In this document: piece by piece, positions 1 to 11,338 of the stretch
How positions within the stretch are numbered: the first letter of the stretch is position 1
Layout of the letters: each line of letters starts with the position of its first letter
Assembly: GCF_037975245.1 (NCBI RefSeq)
Contig: NC_092579.1
Span: forward strand, 2,039,001-2,099,000
Reading direction: 5' to 3'
Length of the DNA: 60,000 nt
Source of the DNA: Apostichopus japonicus
Lineage: Eukaryota; Echinodermata; Holothuroidea; Aspidochirotida; Stichopodidae
Program-made: the position numbers and the translations under genes
The notes under the pieces: generated by a model
What the model was told of the DNA's origin: nothing
Databases searched by the model: none
Seen by the model: the letters and a program-made list of their open reading frames with translations, nothing else

Positions 1-577
1 AGAAGTGATCTTATAGTTTAGTGAACTTTTAAGAATGTATATTTATGGCAGCACCAATGTGAGTCTTTCTGAGCGAATTCATAACATCAGCCATACAGAA
101 AATAACTCCCTTCTATTATTTATGACAATTTTATAGAGTGGACATCATTTTACAAAAAAAAAAATCATTTTATGAAGTGTAATTTTAGAGTATTCCTGTA
201 CATAGCATGCCTCTGGAGTATTCATTAAAACAGTGTCACAGCAGGGACCTTAATTGTATACAAAAACAACCGATACTCATGGCTCGTAAGTAACTATTGT
301 TCATGTCCTGATACATATGTTAGGAATACAAAGTAGTTCTTACTGATGCACGGTTGTGGGAGAGAAGTCGCTGTATCCAATTATTGAGTGCGAGTTAAAA
401 ACGTGATTGTAAAATGAAGTCGTGTCTAGTAATTTTTTGCTATAAGTAGGTCTACTGATATACCCGAACATGGCCTTTCTTCGTTATCTTCATGACGAAT
501 TGGAGTCAATTTAAGAGGTGTAACTGTAATCACTGTACATAGTTAGTGTACTAGCTATGAGTATTGGCTAACAATAA
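1..577. other. Left-edge noncoding DNA
   Basis: AT-rich sequence with short homopolymer runs. I see no coding exon, RNA gene or recognisable repeat, and no similarity to the tandem GRL unit that starts near 2050. Confidence 0.5.
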
Positions 578-997
578 TTGCTAAATAATATTATAGTGGT
601 TGCAATAATTTTGCTAGTTTTACATGCTAATTTATATTTGAGATTAGGGTTGCAAGAGCCCCTTCATAACATTTATTTAGATCTTGAGAACCAAGCAGAT
701 CATATGTCAAGACATTTGCTTCCTGCATTAAACAAACGTTCATTTTCGGTCATTAATAATGGACCTGAAGCTTCGAATCTGACAATGGTCCAAAGATATG
801 ACCTACTGATACTGGGACACAGGACATGTAGTAGTACCTACAGGTACAATGCACATAGGTCCTTTATTTACTGTAAAGCCGTCAGAGCTGGACGTTACAA
901 TAGTGTAGTCATCCCATCCTGTGCAGTTTGGTACATAAGAAACATGTTTCCATCAGAGGATTGTCACTACACAGGAATTATAGTTGGCATATTTTAG
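578..997 (+). pseudogene. Relic resembling the P2X7-type C-terminal domain
   Basis: An open stretch of about 139 codons has a hydrophobic start (residues 4-17), but the recognisable part is the second half. From about 838 to 975 it reads Y-x-A-H-R-S-F, then GRYNSVVIPSCAVWYIR and FPSEDCHYTG. The pattern of aromatic/arginine residues, then VxIPSCAVxxIRxxFP and a terminal YTG, is typical of the cysteine-rich P2X7 intracellular (ballast-like) domain. That domain is widespread in invertebrate genomes, often in multicopy or transposon-linked genes. The upstream zinc/cysteine part of the domain is not visible, so this is a fragment or single exon. No neighbouring exon was found. It could be the last exon of a gene lying to the left, but the missing domain start favours a relic. 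Confidence 0.35.
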
Positions 998-2359
998 AAC
1001 AACATATTCAAATTAAGAAACATTTATGTTTTTCAATGCATATCATGGATTGTAAGACAAATTTCTTTGAGTGTACGGTAAGGACCAGGTATTGTTTAAG
1101 GAAAAGACAATACATTCTAGACATGTTCATTTTGACATATGTAGGCCTATATACATTGACCTATAGAGGCTACACTTCTCAATGTCATATGCATGAACAA
1201 CTTTGAAAAACATAGGATAGGTAGGTGTTGAAAATCCGGTAGTTTTTCTTCCAAATCAACTATCCATACATCGCCGATATGTCCACAAAAACTGCCTCAC
1301 GTATCAATTTAATAACGATGTTTGATGTTTGCTTGCAGTATTTTATCTCCTGTGAAGTTAAAGAGCTTACATCCATAACATTTGGTATAATGCAAGCTGT
1401 GATAACGAATGGGATAAACAAAATAGCAAATTATAGTACGGTTTGAATGTTCTTTTGTCAAACATTCTACCATCTTTTAACTACCAATAATAATTTTACT
1501 TCCACTGTTTAATGTTTGATTAATCATATCATATATTTGTGTAAATGAGCTTAAGAATCTACAACCATTGATTATGTGTAAACCCACTCTTATATTGGCT
1601 CTGTAAAGTCTTCAATTGTTGGCTTATGGACGGTGGACATTCTTGGTATTATTTTTTAGTTCATCAAGTAGGGTTTCTCAAGCCTGTTTGGATGAACATA
1701 GATTAACTACCAGAACTTTCACAATGTTCTCCAGAAATACAGAATGTATCCATAGGTTTTAAGCTCTATCACAAGTACCGGATGCCATTGTTTGGTGGCT
1801 GTGGAGTACTTTTACCTTGACCCTGAAAAGAAATCATAAAAGGTGGTTGTGATTTGCATATTCCCTTGTGCACCTCCAGATAATCAACACACAGGGTATT
1901 TTAACAAGTATCTACATATAAATCTCTAAGGCTGCTGTCAATTAAAAGTTGATTGTTTTCACTATGAAATACTACCTAGAAACAATTAACATCACCAAAT
2001 GGAGTGTAGAACTGTATGTTTATGTACTAGGTAAATACCTTGAAATTGTTTCAATTTAGTTATTTTTATCTGCCTTATAACTTCCTTTCAACGGAAGGGT
2101 TTCCGCTTAATGTAGTTATCGAAAGAAAAATTTAGTTTCACAATGCCTTTGTACTAGCCATCTTATTCATACTTTATTATAAGACTACATGAGACTAAAG
2201 TTAATATTGCTTAATCATGTTAAGTTCCTTCTTAAGTTAATATCACCTTCTGATATCAGTGTCGCATTTAGTGACCAAACTGTTCTAATACCTGATATTA
2301 ACACTTTATGTCATAAGTAACGACGCTATCACTTGCGTGCTGCAGATCGGTCTTAAGAT
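998..2359. other. Noncoding DNA and start of the GRL repeat unit
   Basis: No supported exon. From about 2050 the sequence becomes alignable with the region upstream of genes B, C and D (shared blocks 'gaaaaatttagtttcaca' and 'gtcgcatttagtgaccaaa'). That places the left edge of the tandem unit near 2050. Everything left of it is unique in this window. Confidence 0.5.
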
Positions 2360-2371
2360 TTCTAATTAGAA
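2360..2371. promoter_or_regulatory. Palindromic TAATTA site upstream of gene A
   Basis: TTCTAATTAGAA is a perfect 12-bp palindrome with a TAATTA core, 31 bp before the ATG of gene A. It is present at the equivalent place before B, C and D but not before E or F. TAATTA is the generic homeodomain core. Regulation is inference, because the surrounding sequence is also conserved by recent duplication. Confidence 0.35.
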
Positions 2372-2402
2372 ACACAGGTAGGGCAACCGTAATTTCAACG
2401 AA

Positions 2403-4914
2403 ATGGATGACCTTGAGATGCAGAACTTAATCTATAGAAAAACGAAGAAATTGCCAAATATGTTTTGGTTTCTGATGAGAGTTTTAGGGCTTTTCTATCA
2501 CCGAACTATTGTGTGCGATAGAAAATGTTACTCTTGCCATGTTCAAGACGTTTCGGATTTGTTGCTTAAAAAAGGGATGAACGGTATGGACGCTGATCTG
2601 AACTTTTATGTCTTAGCGTATGAATCATCCAGCAATGATGCAACCGACGAAATAATTAGTACAGAGTTACAAGTTCAAGACCGAAATAGATGCAGTACGT
2701 GCCAGACGTTATGGTGGAACTGCTTCGGAGTACCTTCCCAGTACAATGATCGGGATATCGGTATGTAATCAAATCGGATATTTAGACTTATACAAAAAAA
2801 AAAATCACCTTTGTTTGTTATGGCAAAATGCAGGTAGAAAGGTTGCACCGCCATAGATTCTTTATTAAGACGCTCTTAAATGAGTAATTTTTGCAACAAC
2901 AATGAATTGTGCTTGCCATAGAAAAGATATGCAATAGTGATAATTAATTTGTACACAATACAAATTTAATGTGTGATATTGCTAACTAGTCTAATGGCTC
3001 GTGACTTGCGTGTCATGCTTACATATTACTTTGAAGACAATATAAATATGTAAGATGAATGGCCTTTATGAAAACAAAAAATGTCCACAAAGTCACCCTT
3101 CATTGTTTGTCATGCAAAAATATTGATAAAGGTGTTACTGCAAACCTTAAATTATATCTTAACGTACTGTGCTACAATCTCAAAGGGTATAGAAACGATG
3201 TCATCATTTATTACATCATTAATATGTTCGAAAACATTTGTTGCTTTTTTTATTGTTTTAGGAGTAAGTCGATGGGCTCAGAGATGGAACGGCGTTATTT
3301 CTTCCGGATGGTTGATGGTTGCTATAGCTGTTTTGGTCTATGACCTCGGCAGCTTTTTACTACCTCTATTTGGAAGTCGACAAGAAATCTTAAACCTCAT
3401 GATGATGTTAAGCCTATATGTATTGTTGGCCGTTCATTATATCTTCGCATTCTGCTCAAAACTGAGAAGTATCTTCAAGTCAGCAGTTCCTAAACTTTCC
3501 TGGGCAACCTGCCTTAATGCACGATATTTAGTTAAAAGAGCGCAGCTGTTGGATATGTCGAACAGAGGTTAGTGTCCTTCCTCCACCCAAAGCAGAACCG
3601 AAACTGTCATTAACATACGTGTTTAAAGCTGATCTAACATACTCACAATGGTACACTAGACATTGTGAACTTAAAATATAAATAAAAACAAAATAATGAA
3701 TAAAATATGTATTAGTTGTTCGTATAGTAGATGACATTTTCAAAGATGCATGAATACGTATTCAAGGATGACTTTTGGTAAGCTGTTATTATTGTCACGT
3801 CATAGTGCAACAAAAGGAAAATTTTGAGTGATCATATGTTTCTATAGCTATTACAGCTAAAAGTGCCATAGAAACACAACAGTTATCAGATGGCTTTTAA
3901 CCGTCTGCAAAAGCTGAAGTCATCCTTTAATACATAATACCAGAGACATGAGTATGTATTTGTCTAACTATTTCAAGCAAGTTAAAGTTGATTTTTAGTA
4001 ACTTGTTACAATCTGGAAAAAAAGATCACTGGCAGATGTTACACGGCTCTGATATCTGAGTCTTTTCTGGAGGATAAATTTGAATTTTGTCACATTTTTT
4101 TTATGATAACACTCTTTGTAGTTTCACCTCAACTATCTCATCCATCTTCCTTCAAGGTTTACCTGGACTACCATTCCTCATCCTATGCGTACTTTGTCCT
4201 CTCGTCCTATCAACATATCGGATGGTGATATTTCTCTACATTAGTGACTGCGATGTCAGCGTTTACAATGTAGCACAATCAGTTGTTGGTGTTATCTTCA
4301 TGGTGAACTGGGGATTCCATGTATACATCTTCTATTTCATCCGCGTGTCCTTCCAATGTCAGTTAAATTTAGTGCTTTCCTTCATCAAAAAGTTTGAAAA
4401 TGACATCTCGAGGTGCAGAGCAGTTGTACTTGATGTTACTGCAGATTTTGCATGTTATCATCAACTATGTGTTGTACTCAAAGTTACTGCATTTCCTGCC
4501 GCTGTTCTGGCAGTCGTAGTTAACATAACGACAGCGTATATGAATAATAAAAGCGACTGTGTCGTTATTGACAAACAAGGTATATTACTGTCACAACACA
4601 TTGCAGTGTTAGCTTGGTCAGAAGTTGTTATGGCATTACTGCTATATGCCACAGCGATGGGTGGGTATAATGTTCATTACATTTGGGAAAATTTCGTGAG
4701 GAATGTTTTGGCGTTGAAAGTCAAAACATCAAAACTTCATAAAGAGCTTCAATTAAAAGAAGCAGAATATTTGCTAAAGGAATCTAATGTGTTGATAGTC
4801 ACGATCATTTTCTCGATAACGGGAATCTTCGTGGGATTTCACTTTGGCGATCAAAGTGTCGATTTCTTGAACCCTTCCTGCAATGAAACATATCCGCACT
4901 ATTCATGTACTTAA
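2403..4914 (+). CDS. GRL gene A: seven-pass gustatory-receptor-like protein
   Basis: Exons are 2403-2760, 3262-3567 and 4157-4914 (473 aa). Both introns are phase 1 with GTATGT and GTTAGT donors, and the spliced glycine codons restore the frame. Residues 1-119 hold an FYHR motif and two CxxC pairs (42/45, 97/100). Seven hydrophobic segments follow at about 135-155, 162-184, 226-250, 260-283, 327-349, 370-389 and 433-451. The lysine/arginine-rich loops fall on the side of the N-terminus, and N-glycosylation sequons on the opposite side (NIT 344, NKS 352, NET 464). This is the topology of insect GRs and animal GRLs. Two conserved positions differ here: the KKWP tryptophan is leucine (residue 17), and the TM7 motif reads TGIFVGFHF with histidine for glutamine (residue 450). 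The frame is intact. A candidate chemoreceptor/channel; ligand unknown. Confidence 0.75.
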
Positions 4915-5107
4915 AATAGCTGCCATTCGTTTGGTTTCCATTCTATAAAAATTATGACTACTGTTTGTTTACTAATTGATCATTGTAGTACGAACACTTG
5001 GTGCTTATTTGACGTGCGACGAAAGAATAGTTCGAAAGTTAGAACGTTGGAAAATGAACTGACATGTAGTCAAGTTGTCTATGGAATAAGCTTTTATTGT
5101 AGTGCTA

Positions 5108-5113
5108 ATTGAA
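5108..5113 (+). promoter_or_regulatory. Mutated poly(A)-signal position of gene A
   Basis: At the place where genes B and C have AATAAA and D has ATTAAA, gene A has ATTGAA, about 195 bp after the stop, followed by the same TG-rich stretch. The A copy may use a weaker or different polyadenylation site. Confidence 0.3.
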
Positions 5114-5374
5114 TAGTGTGTGTTCTATTGGAGCCATTGCAATCTGAACTTCTTCATTTTCCTATTCAAATTGTAATCAGGCATGAAGAATAGAACCTAT
5201 GTTAGGTTTCTCTTCAATATTTCACATGACAATAAGAACATTTCTGGTGAGTGCCGTTTCAGAGAAATTTTTAGACTGATCAACATAATAATGCAAATTG
5301 AATTTGGCAAGCTTGCAGGCCAAGCCAATGTTGCAATGACAAAATGGAACCATGACATCATTTCGACGTTGGTA

Positions 5375-6660
5375 TAGTTGGAGGTGGCTAGCAATGAATA
5401 ACAGATATGTATGAAAAGAACACGTGCGGATAAACAGTTAGCGGTGGCTTGCAATGAATAACTTAAACGTATGTGAAAAAAACACGTGTGGGATATAGTT
5501 AGCGGTGGCTTGCAATGAATTAATTAAACGTATGTAAAATACACGTGTGGACTATAGTTAGCGATGGCTTGCAATGAATAACAGATGCGTATGTTAAGAA
5601 CACATGTGGAGATAGTTAGCGGTGGCTTGCAATGAATAACATATACGTATGTAAAAACACGTGCGGATATAGTTAGCGGTTGCTTGCATGAATAACAGTT
5701 ATGTATGTAATAAGCACATGTGGACATAGTTAGCGGTGGCTTGCAATGAATAACAAATGCGTATGTAAAGACCACGTGCGGATAAATATTTAGTGGTGGC
5801 TTGCAATGAATAACTTAAACGTATGTAAAAAACACGTGTGGATATAGTTAGCGGGGGCTTGCAATGAATATCTTAAACGTATGTAAATAATACGTGTGGG
5901 CTGTAGTTAGCGGTGGCTTGTAATAAATAACTTACACGTATGTAAAAAACACCTGTTGATATAGTAAGTGGTAGCTTGCAATGAATAGCTTAAACGTATT
6001 TTAAAAAAACACGTGCGGATAAATAGTTAGTAGTGGCTTGCAAGGAATAACAGTCACGTATGTAATGAGCGCATGTGGATATAGTTAGCGGTGGCTCGCA
6101 ATGAATAACAGATGCGTATGTAAAAAAAACACGTGCGGATAAATAGCTAGCGGTGGCTTGCAATGAATAACATATACGTATGTAAAAACACGTGCGGATA
6201 TAGTTAGCGGTTGCTTGCAAGGAAGAACAGTTACGTAATGAAATGATCACAAGTGGATATAGTTAGCGGTGGCTTGCAATGAATAACAGATGCGTATGTA
6301 AATAACACGTGTGGATAAATAGTGAGTGGTGGCTTGCAATGAATAACTTAAACGTATGTAAAGTCACGTGTGGGCTATAGTTAGCGATGGCTTGCAATGA
6401 ATAGCAGATGCTTATGAAAAGAACACGTGTGGGTATAGTTAGCGGTGGCTTGCAATGAATAACATAAAGGTATAAAAAAAACACGTGTGGGCTATAGTTA
6501 GTGGTGGCTTGCAAGGAATAACAGGTACGTATGTAATGAGCACAAGTAGATATAGTTAGCGGTGGCTTGCAATGACTAACAGAAGCGTATGTACAAAACA
6601 CGTGCGGATAAATAGTGGTGGCTTAACAGATACGTATGTAAACTCTTGTGGATATAGTTA
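5375..6660. repeat. ~60-bp minisatellite, long allele (unit A)
   Basis: About 21-22 imperfect tandem units. A unit contains GTTAGCGGTGGCTTGCAATG, then AATAAC, a TACGTATGTA block and usually CACGTGYGG. The same array follows B (about 7 units), C (about 9) and D (about 10, split). Long minus-strand reading frames across it are by-products of the repeat. Confidence 0.92.
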
Positions 6661-7440
6661 GCATATACATATCATAGTATGTTGTAAAAGGATTTTCTTC
6701 TTTGGCAATCTGACCAGGAGAGAAACCATCTCATCTGCCTACAAGAAGATACTGCTAGGATGGAGAAGTTAAGCACCGTTCATTTGAGAAATAAAACCAT
6801 AATAAATGTTTCATTAACAGACGATTCTCAACATTATCAACCCTTGAAATCGAAATGTCATGATCTACTTTGGATTTCAGCACTCGGCTTGTCAGAAAGA
6901 CTAAACCTGAGATTTAAGCTTCATTCTTAATTAATGGAAGTTTGAGGGTGGACTTACTGTTTCTAAGCAATATGCATTTTCACTTTACTTATAATTACGA
7001 CTTTTGAATCGTTTCAACTTGTACGACTGATAATGTACAAATTTGAAGCACAGACCCACCAGTGATAAGCATTAAGTTCGGCGAGTTAATCACTCAAAGG
7101 AGCCACTAACCAACACATCATCGTTGATATGTGATTGGAATATCTAACATGAACAACACCCCTAAATAGCTAAGAAATATTTCAAATATAACAGTTTAAT
7201 GATCTTTTAATAACAAGAGTGTGAATTTGATCACGTCTAAATATGATATCATTAACTCCCATATGCTTGAAATGATGCTGCTTTTCTTTATTGATTACGA
7301 AGAGTATTTTCTGCAATGCAGATGGGCTCCAAAAATACTTTATTTAGAAAATTGAAGTTCTTAACTTGACCTTTTTATCATGATAGCAGTGGTTTCAATA
7401 TCAACGCTGTTACCGTGAAAACAAAAACAAAATACAAGGC
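6661..7440. other. Spacer between minisatellite and GRL relic (unit A)
   Basis: Noncoding sequence shared with the units of B and C (about 14736-15570 and 22046-22847), interrupted and partly deleted in D. No exon recognised. Confidence 0.6.
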
Positions 7441-8092
7441 GAAATGGTAAAAGGCTCTCAGATCCTTGTAGTGGCCTGTATACCATCACATATATACAAA
7501 ACGACAGCCTCATGCACAACTTGTAAACTAGGATATCTTCAGAACTGTCCAAACTTTGTCTCAGCTGTTTAGAGGAATTGTTCATGACAAAGCTACAAAT
7601 GATGACTGTTGGGTTTGTGTGCCCATTAAATAGGATAAGCATTGTCATCGAGTACCTATGGGTGAATCTGCTGCATCATTCATTGAATGTAAGTTTATTC
7701 TATTATTGATTGGTTAACACCCTGTCCCTGGTAACAACCTACAAACGTTAATCTCGTTATCAGGGAAAATACAGTGTGGGGTTCGCGTGCCTGTTTTAGT
7801 TACCGAGTTATAACTTGTTACCGTTCCTATGTGGAAATTGTCCCCGGGTAGATCTGACAGTCCCGTGAATAATGCTTTTATGGCAAAACAGATTATTTTA
7901 AATCCTGGAATATGTGAATTCACAACAACAGTATTCACTCTGTGTGGATGGATAGTTATTCATTATGCCTCAGCCCTATGCTCATAGTATGTTCAAATCA
8001 CCAGTTCAAAGACTTAGCTGGTCCACATAATGTGCCTGTGGTATTTTATCAAGAGCGGAAATATTTCATTTGTCAGTCAGAGTTAGATTAAC
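7441..8092 (+). pseudogene. Decayed second GRL gene (exons 1 and 2), unit A
   Basis: Exon 1 relic, about 7441-7665: a CTCAGATCCTTGTAG...TACCATCAC stretch aligns with the LLRVLALFYHR codons of gene E. TGTCTCAGCTGTTTAG aligns with the VLAYE codons. From 7604, DCWVC and then CHRVP (7644-7658) match gene E's DCGVC...CHRVP, with a stop and extra bases between. Exon 2 relic, about 7870-8092: HYASALCS, then a shifted FKSPVQRLSWST-like stretch, and AAGAGCGG matching the KRAQ codons. Order and spacing match a live gene. No exon 3 was found. The frame is broken many times, so this is a dead copy. Confidence 0.7.
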
Positions 8093-10003
8093 CCACTCCC
8101 CTCTCTCTCCTAGGTATGTAGCTCAAGTTGAAAATGTAAAGATTGGTAGTAGCATAGAGGAATTGCTACTAGACAAAGACATTTTCTCTAAAATGAATCA
8201 ATATTACTGTTTTTATTACTTTTTATGAGTTCGATATGAGTTAATTCTTTCAAGTTCATCGGTTGTTACTTGACATGGTTGATATCCGCACATTATGAGC
8301 TTTGCCAATTTAAACCAAATTGCTTCAACTTCACCTTGCAAGTCCATATTTGTAATTTTTAATCATTTACGTGTTAATTTGTGTTGAAATCTCTTCTTTA
8401 TTTCCTTATTTCCTTGTTGTAGATGTAGAAAGTAGGAAAAATTGTGTTTGGGATTTGTAATGGTTTGATTTTAAGTTATGGGGTTATTATGTACATGTTT
8501 CCCGTTTAAGTTTCCAATACTCTCCACATTTTCATCTGCTGCTGACTTTAAGACATTTACTTGCAAAAATGTAAAAAAAAAAAAAAGTTGGCATCAGCAT
8601 GAGATTTTTCCAAGTTTCTTCTTTCAGATATCTTGAGATTTTTAAATCGCAGAGATGTTTTCATTGTTTTGTCTGACCAATATTTCAAGGAAAGTGTTCA
8701 AAAGCGAAAACGATAGTTGCCAAACCATGTCTGAACGCGACACGAAAATATAAAGAGATATCATATATCTGGATTAGAAACCAAAAACGTGAATTATATG
8801 ATCGTACGATTTTGAAGTAACGATCGTGTTATTGATAAATGAAAGGCACAGAGGCCATCCACTTTCGTTATTATCATAAAATACAATGAAGACAAGAAAA
8901 CTTCAGCACTCACAAGTGAGAGACTGCTTATATCATATGTTTTCTCGAATGGAATTACTTGTTAGCCTAGTCTGTAAAATTATTTTGGCATGACCTGACA
9001 CGACAATTCAATAATGTACACATGCTCGTTAACTGGTAGCTTTATGTTTTTTTTTTGCGTGTCATCAACTGGTTTATGTATTTATTGATACGTCAATTAT
9101 ATAGTATATGTAAATAGTAATTAACAAATAACAATACGCACTTATTCACAATAGCTCTTAATCTAATTAAAAATAGTTTACCTATTTCACTTTCTAACTT
9201 TCTTCAATTAAATACGGAGAACAACGTCATGATACTGAAAGCGATATCGAAAAGTCAGTAAACAATTTTATGAGCCAGTGAAGTATACAACCGCGAACAA
9301 GGAAGTTGTGCATACACTTACCGTACAAACGTACAAGGTATTCGGGAAAGCAATGCATTTTAGCTATGTTAGTAAATTCCCAACATCAAATATAGATTTA
9401 GAAAACTACGTCAATTACATCACAGTAGCAAAGCGAAGTCAAAGTAACTGCTAAGATAGAATTTTGAAGGTGAAAACCTTTTTAAGTGCACTGCAAAATA
9501 CTGTGAGGTACCTGGCGTTAAGCTAGAGTGGCAATGGGGTTTGCGGGAAGGGCATTTGGCAATGGGGTATAAAATAATGGTAAGCAAGTAGCATGAGTTG
9601 TTGGCTTACATAGTCACCTTGAGAACCTTGCTATCCAGGTACCGGCATGTTACAAAATGAACATTATGTTACTGTACTTGTACACTTGTGATAGCTGGAA
9701 ACAATGTAAGGGTGATCTGACGATGTTTTACTAAATCACGGTGGCAAGATATAGCCCATTCTTCATCTATATGATTGGTGTTATGATGTTCATAACGGCA
9801 ACTTGTATATGCTTCTAGGTGCATTCAAGTAAAAGTGAACTCGGTGATTTTCCCATGCTGTCCAATGATATCTATCATCGCTTGGTAAAGTTGGTTAAAG
9901 AGTTGAAATGTTTTGTTCAGTCACGAACGTTTTTCTAACAAGTTGGTTTGGTTAATCCGACAGTAGGCTACATTCTGTCGGAATCTTCCCGGATTACAAA
10001 TTC
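8093..10003. other. Intergenic spacer, unit A
   Basis: Noncoding AT-rich DNA repeated in units B (16213-18137) and C (24547-26396). An exon 3 of the dead GRL gene would be expected near 8600-9500, but I could not recognise it. A short A run at 8573-8585 is the only simple repeat of note. Confidence 0.55.
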
Positions 10004-10053
10004 GATGTCGGCAATTAAGTAAGGTTAAATAAAAAATATCCAGGTTTTGGTAG

Positions 10054-10340
10054 TTCCAAGAGCATAGAGCATGATATGGGCGATGCATGCTATGGTTCAT
10101 TCAAATCTCACAACAGCAAAATGTTAATTACAATTGACGATTTGGCTTATCTTTGTACTTTGTTGAAAGTTCTCTTTATAGTATTTTGGAAGTTCAGTTC
10201 CAAGAACAAAAGGCATTATCTGTGCGTTGCTTGATAAGGTTCATTCGAATCTCACAACAGGAAGTCGTTAATTAAGATTGGCGATATGACAAATATATTT
10301 CCTTTGTTGCAAGGGCATCTTTTTACTATTGAAAGAGTCA
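10054..10340. repeat. Two-copy ~143-bp tandem duplication (spacer A-B)
   Basis: Two successive blocks share the order TTCCAAGAGCA/AAGAACA, GGTTCATTC-AATCTCACAACAG, TTAATTA-ATTG-CGAT and TTTGTTG. The same pair is present in the C-D spacer (26454-26745) and absent from B-C because of a deletion. The TTCGAATCTC piece resembles a tRNA-type B box, but no cloverleaf was seen. Confidence 0.6.
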
Positions 10341-10379
10341 GAAATGATATATTACCTTATTATCACTTTGTGTTGAACC

Positions 10380-10624
10380 AGGCGCGTAGTCAAGGATGGA
10401 GGCGAAAGAGGCGACCGCCCCCTTCCCCTTGAGCATTTTTTTGTTATGATATCGATAGTAATTTCAAAATAGAAAATGCTTAGATGCAACTAATAAGGCC
10501 TGAGAAGTGCCATAACCAGCGATCTGGTTCGTCTTCGCTTCGCGTCAACCGATGGTGGCGCTACGCCTAGATAGTTGGCTTGCAGGTTTCGCCCCTCCCT
10601 TGGCAAATTCCTCGCTACGCGACT
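10380..10624. mobile_element. Short dispersed element with hairpin core (spacer A-B)
   Basis: It begins CAGGCGCGTAGTCAAGG and ends with the inverted form CCTCGCTACGCGACTG (imperfect inverted repeats). The inner core AACCGATGGTGGCGCTACG with CTTAGATAG-like flank recurs at 26784-27051, 31741-31892, 32456-32575, 33166-33262, 53990-54090 and 54526-54623. No coding capacity; a MITE-like or SINE-like element. No clear target duplication could be read. Confidence 0.55.
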
Positions 10625-11295
10625 GATTACGCGGTAATCAACAATGTGGGTTCTTTGAATGTTCAATATGGGTCGATTTCTTCAGAGCAGTGTGCATGCG
10701 ACACGTTTCTTCAATTGTATAGAGCTATGTAAGGAGGACATAAACGTAGACACCTAAGATTAACAGAAGGTATAGCTTGTTTGTGATTACATTGTGCTTT
10801 CAATTCGACGCACGTTGTATGGATTCGAAATAATATCTTCATTTACTTTTAACCTGACATCCTATCATTGTGAAAAACAATCATGTATTAGCAAGGCATT
10901 GTAAATGAGTTCGCGATGTGTCTAGATTAAGTCCTGAGTTTGCAATTTGAAAATATCTCTATTCGTGGCACTGCATGTTTACTGTTCACTAGTATTTTTA
11001 TTCTGCCTCATAACTTCTTTTTATTGGAAGGCTTTTCGCTTGATGGTGTAATCAAAAGAAAAATTTAGTTTCACAATGCCGTTGTAATAGACATCTTATT
11101 CACTCTTTATTATACGACTGTATGAGACTAAAGTTACTATCATAAGTAAAGTCATGTTAAGTCCTTCTTTAGTTAGAATAACCTTCTGAAATCAGCGTCG
11201 CATTTAGTGACCAAACTGTTCTGAAACCTGATGGTAATACTTTGTGTCATAAGTAACGACGCTTTCACTTGCGTGTTGCAGATTGGTCTTAAGAT

Positions 11296-11307
11296 TTCTA
11301 ATTAGAA
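11296..11307. promoter_or_regulatory. Palindromic TAATTA site upstream of gene B
   Basis: TTCTAATTAGAA, 31 bp before the ATG of gene B, identical to the sites before A, C and D. Candidate homeodomain site; function inferred only. Confidence 0.35.
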
Positions 11308-11338
11308 CCACAGGTAGGGCAACCGTAATTTAAACGAA

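Noticed and set aside
2403-4914. Rhodopsin-type GPCR identity for the array genes
   Set aside because: No DRY or NPxxY motif. Charge distribution and sequons place the C-terminus outside, opposite to GPCRs.
5524-6601. Minus-strand frames rich in CKPPLTIST/SLQATTNY repeats (also 14322-14663, 21518-21946, 33311-33505)
   Set aside because: By-products of the ~60-bp minisatellite; no ATG context, splice or family support.
5375-6660. CRISPR array
   Set aside because: Units are continuous ~60-bp repeats without unique spacers, in a eukaryotic genome.
7361-7648. Conserved minus-strand frames (MTMLILFNGH..., also 15503, 23926, 33984)
   Set aside because: They run antisense across the GRL exon 1 relic. 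Conservation comes from recent duplication, and D and C copies are broken.
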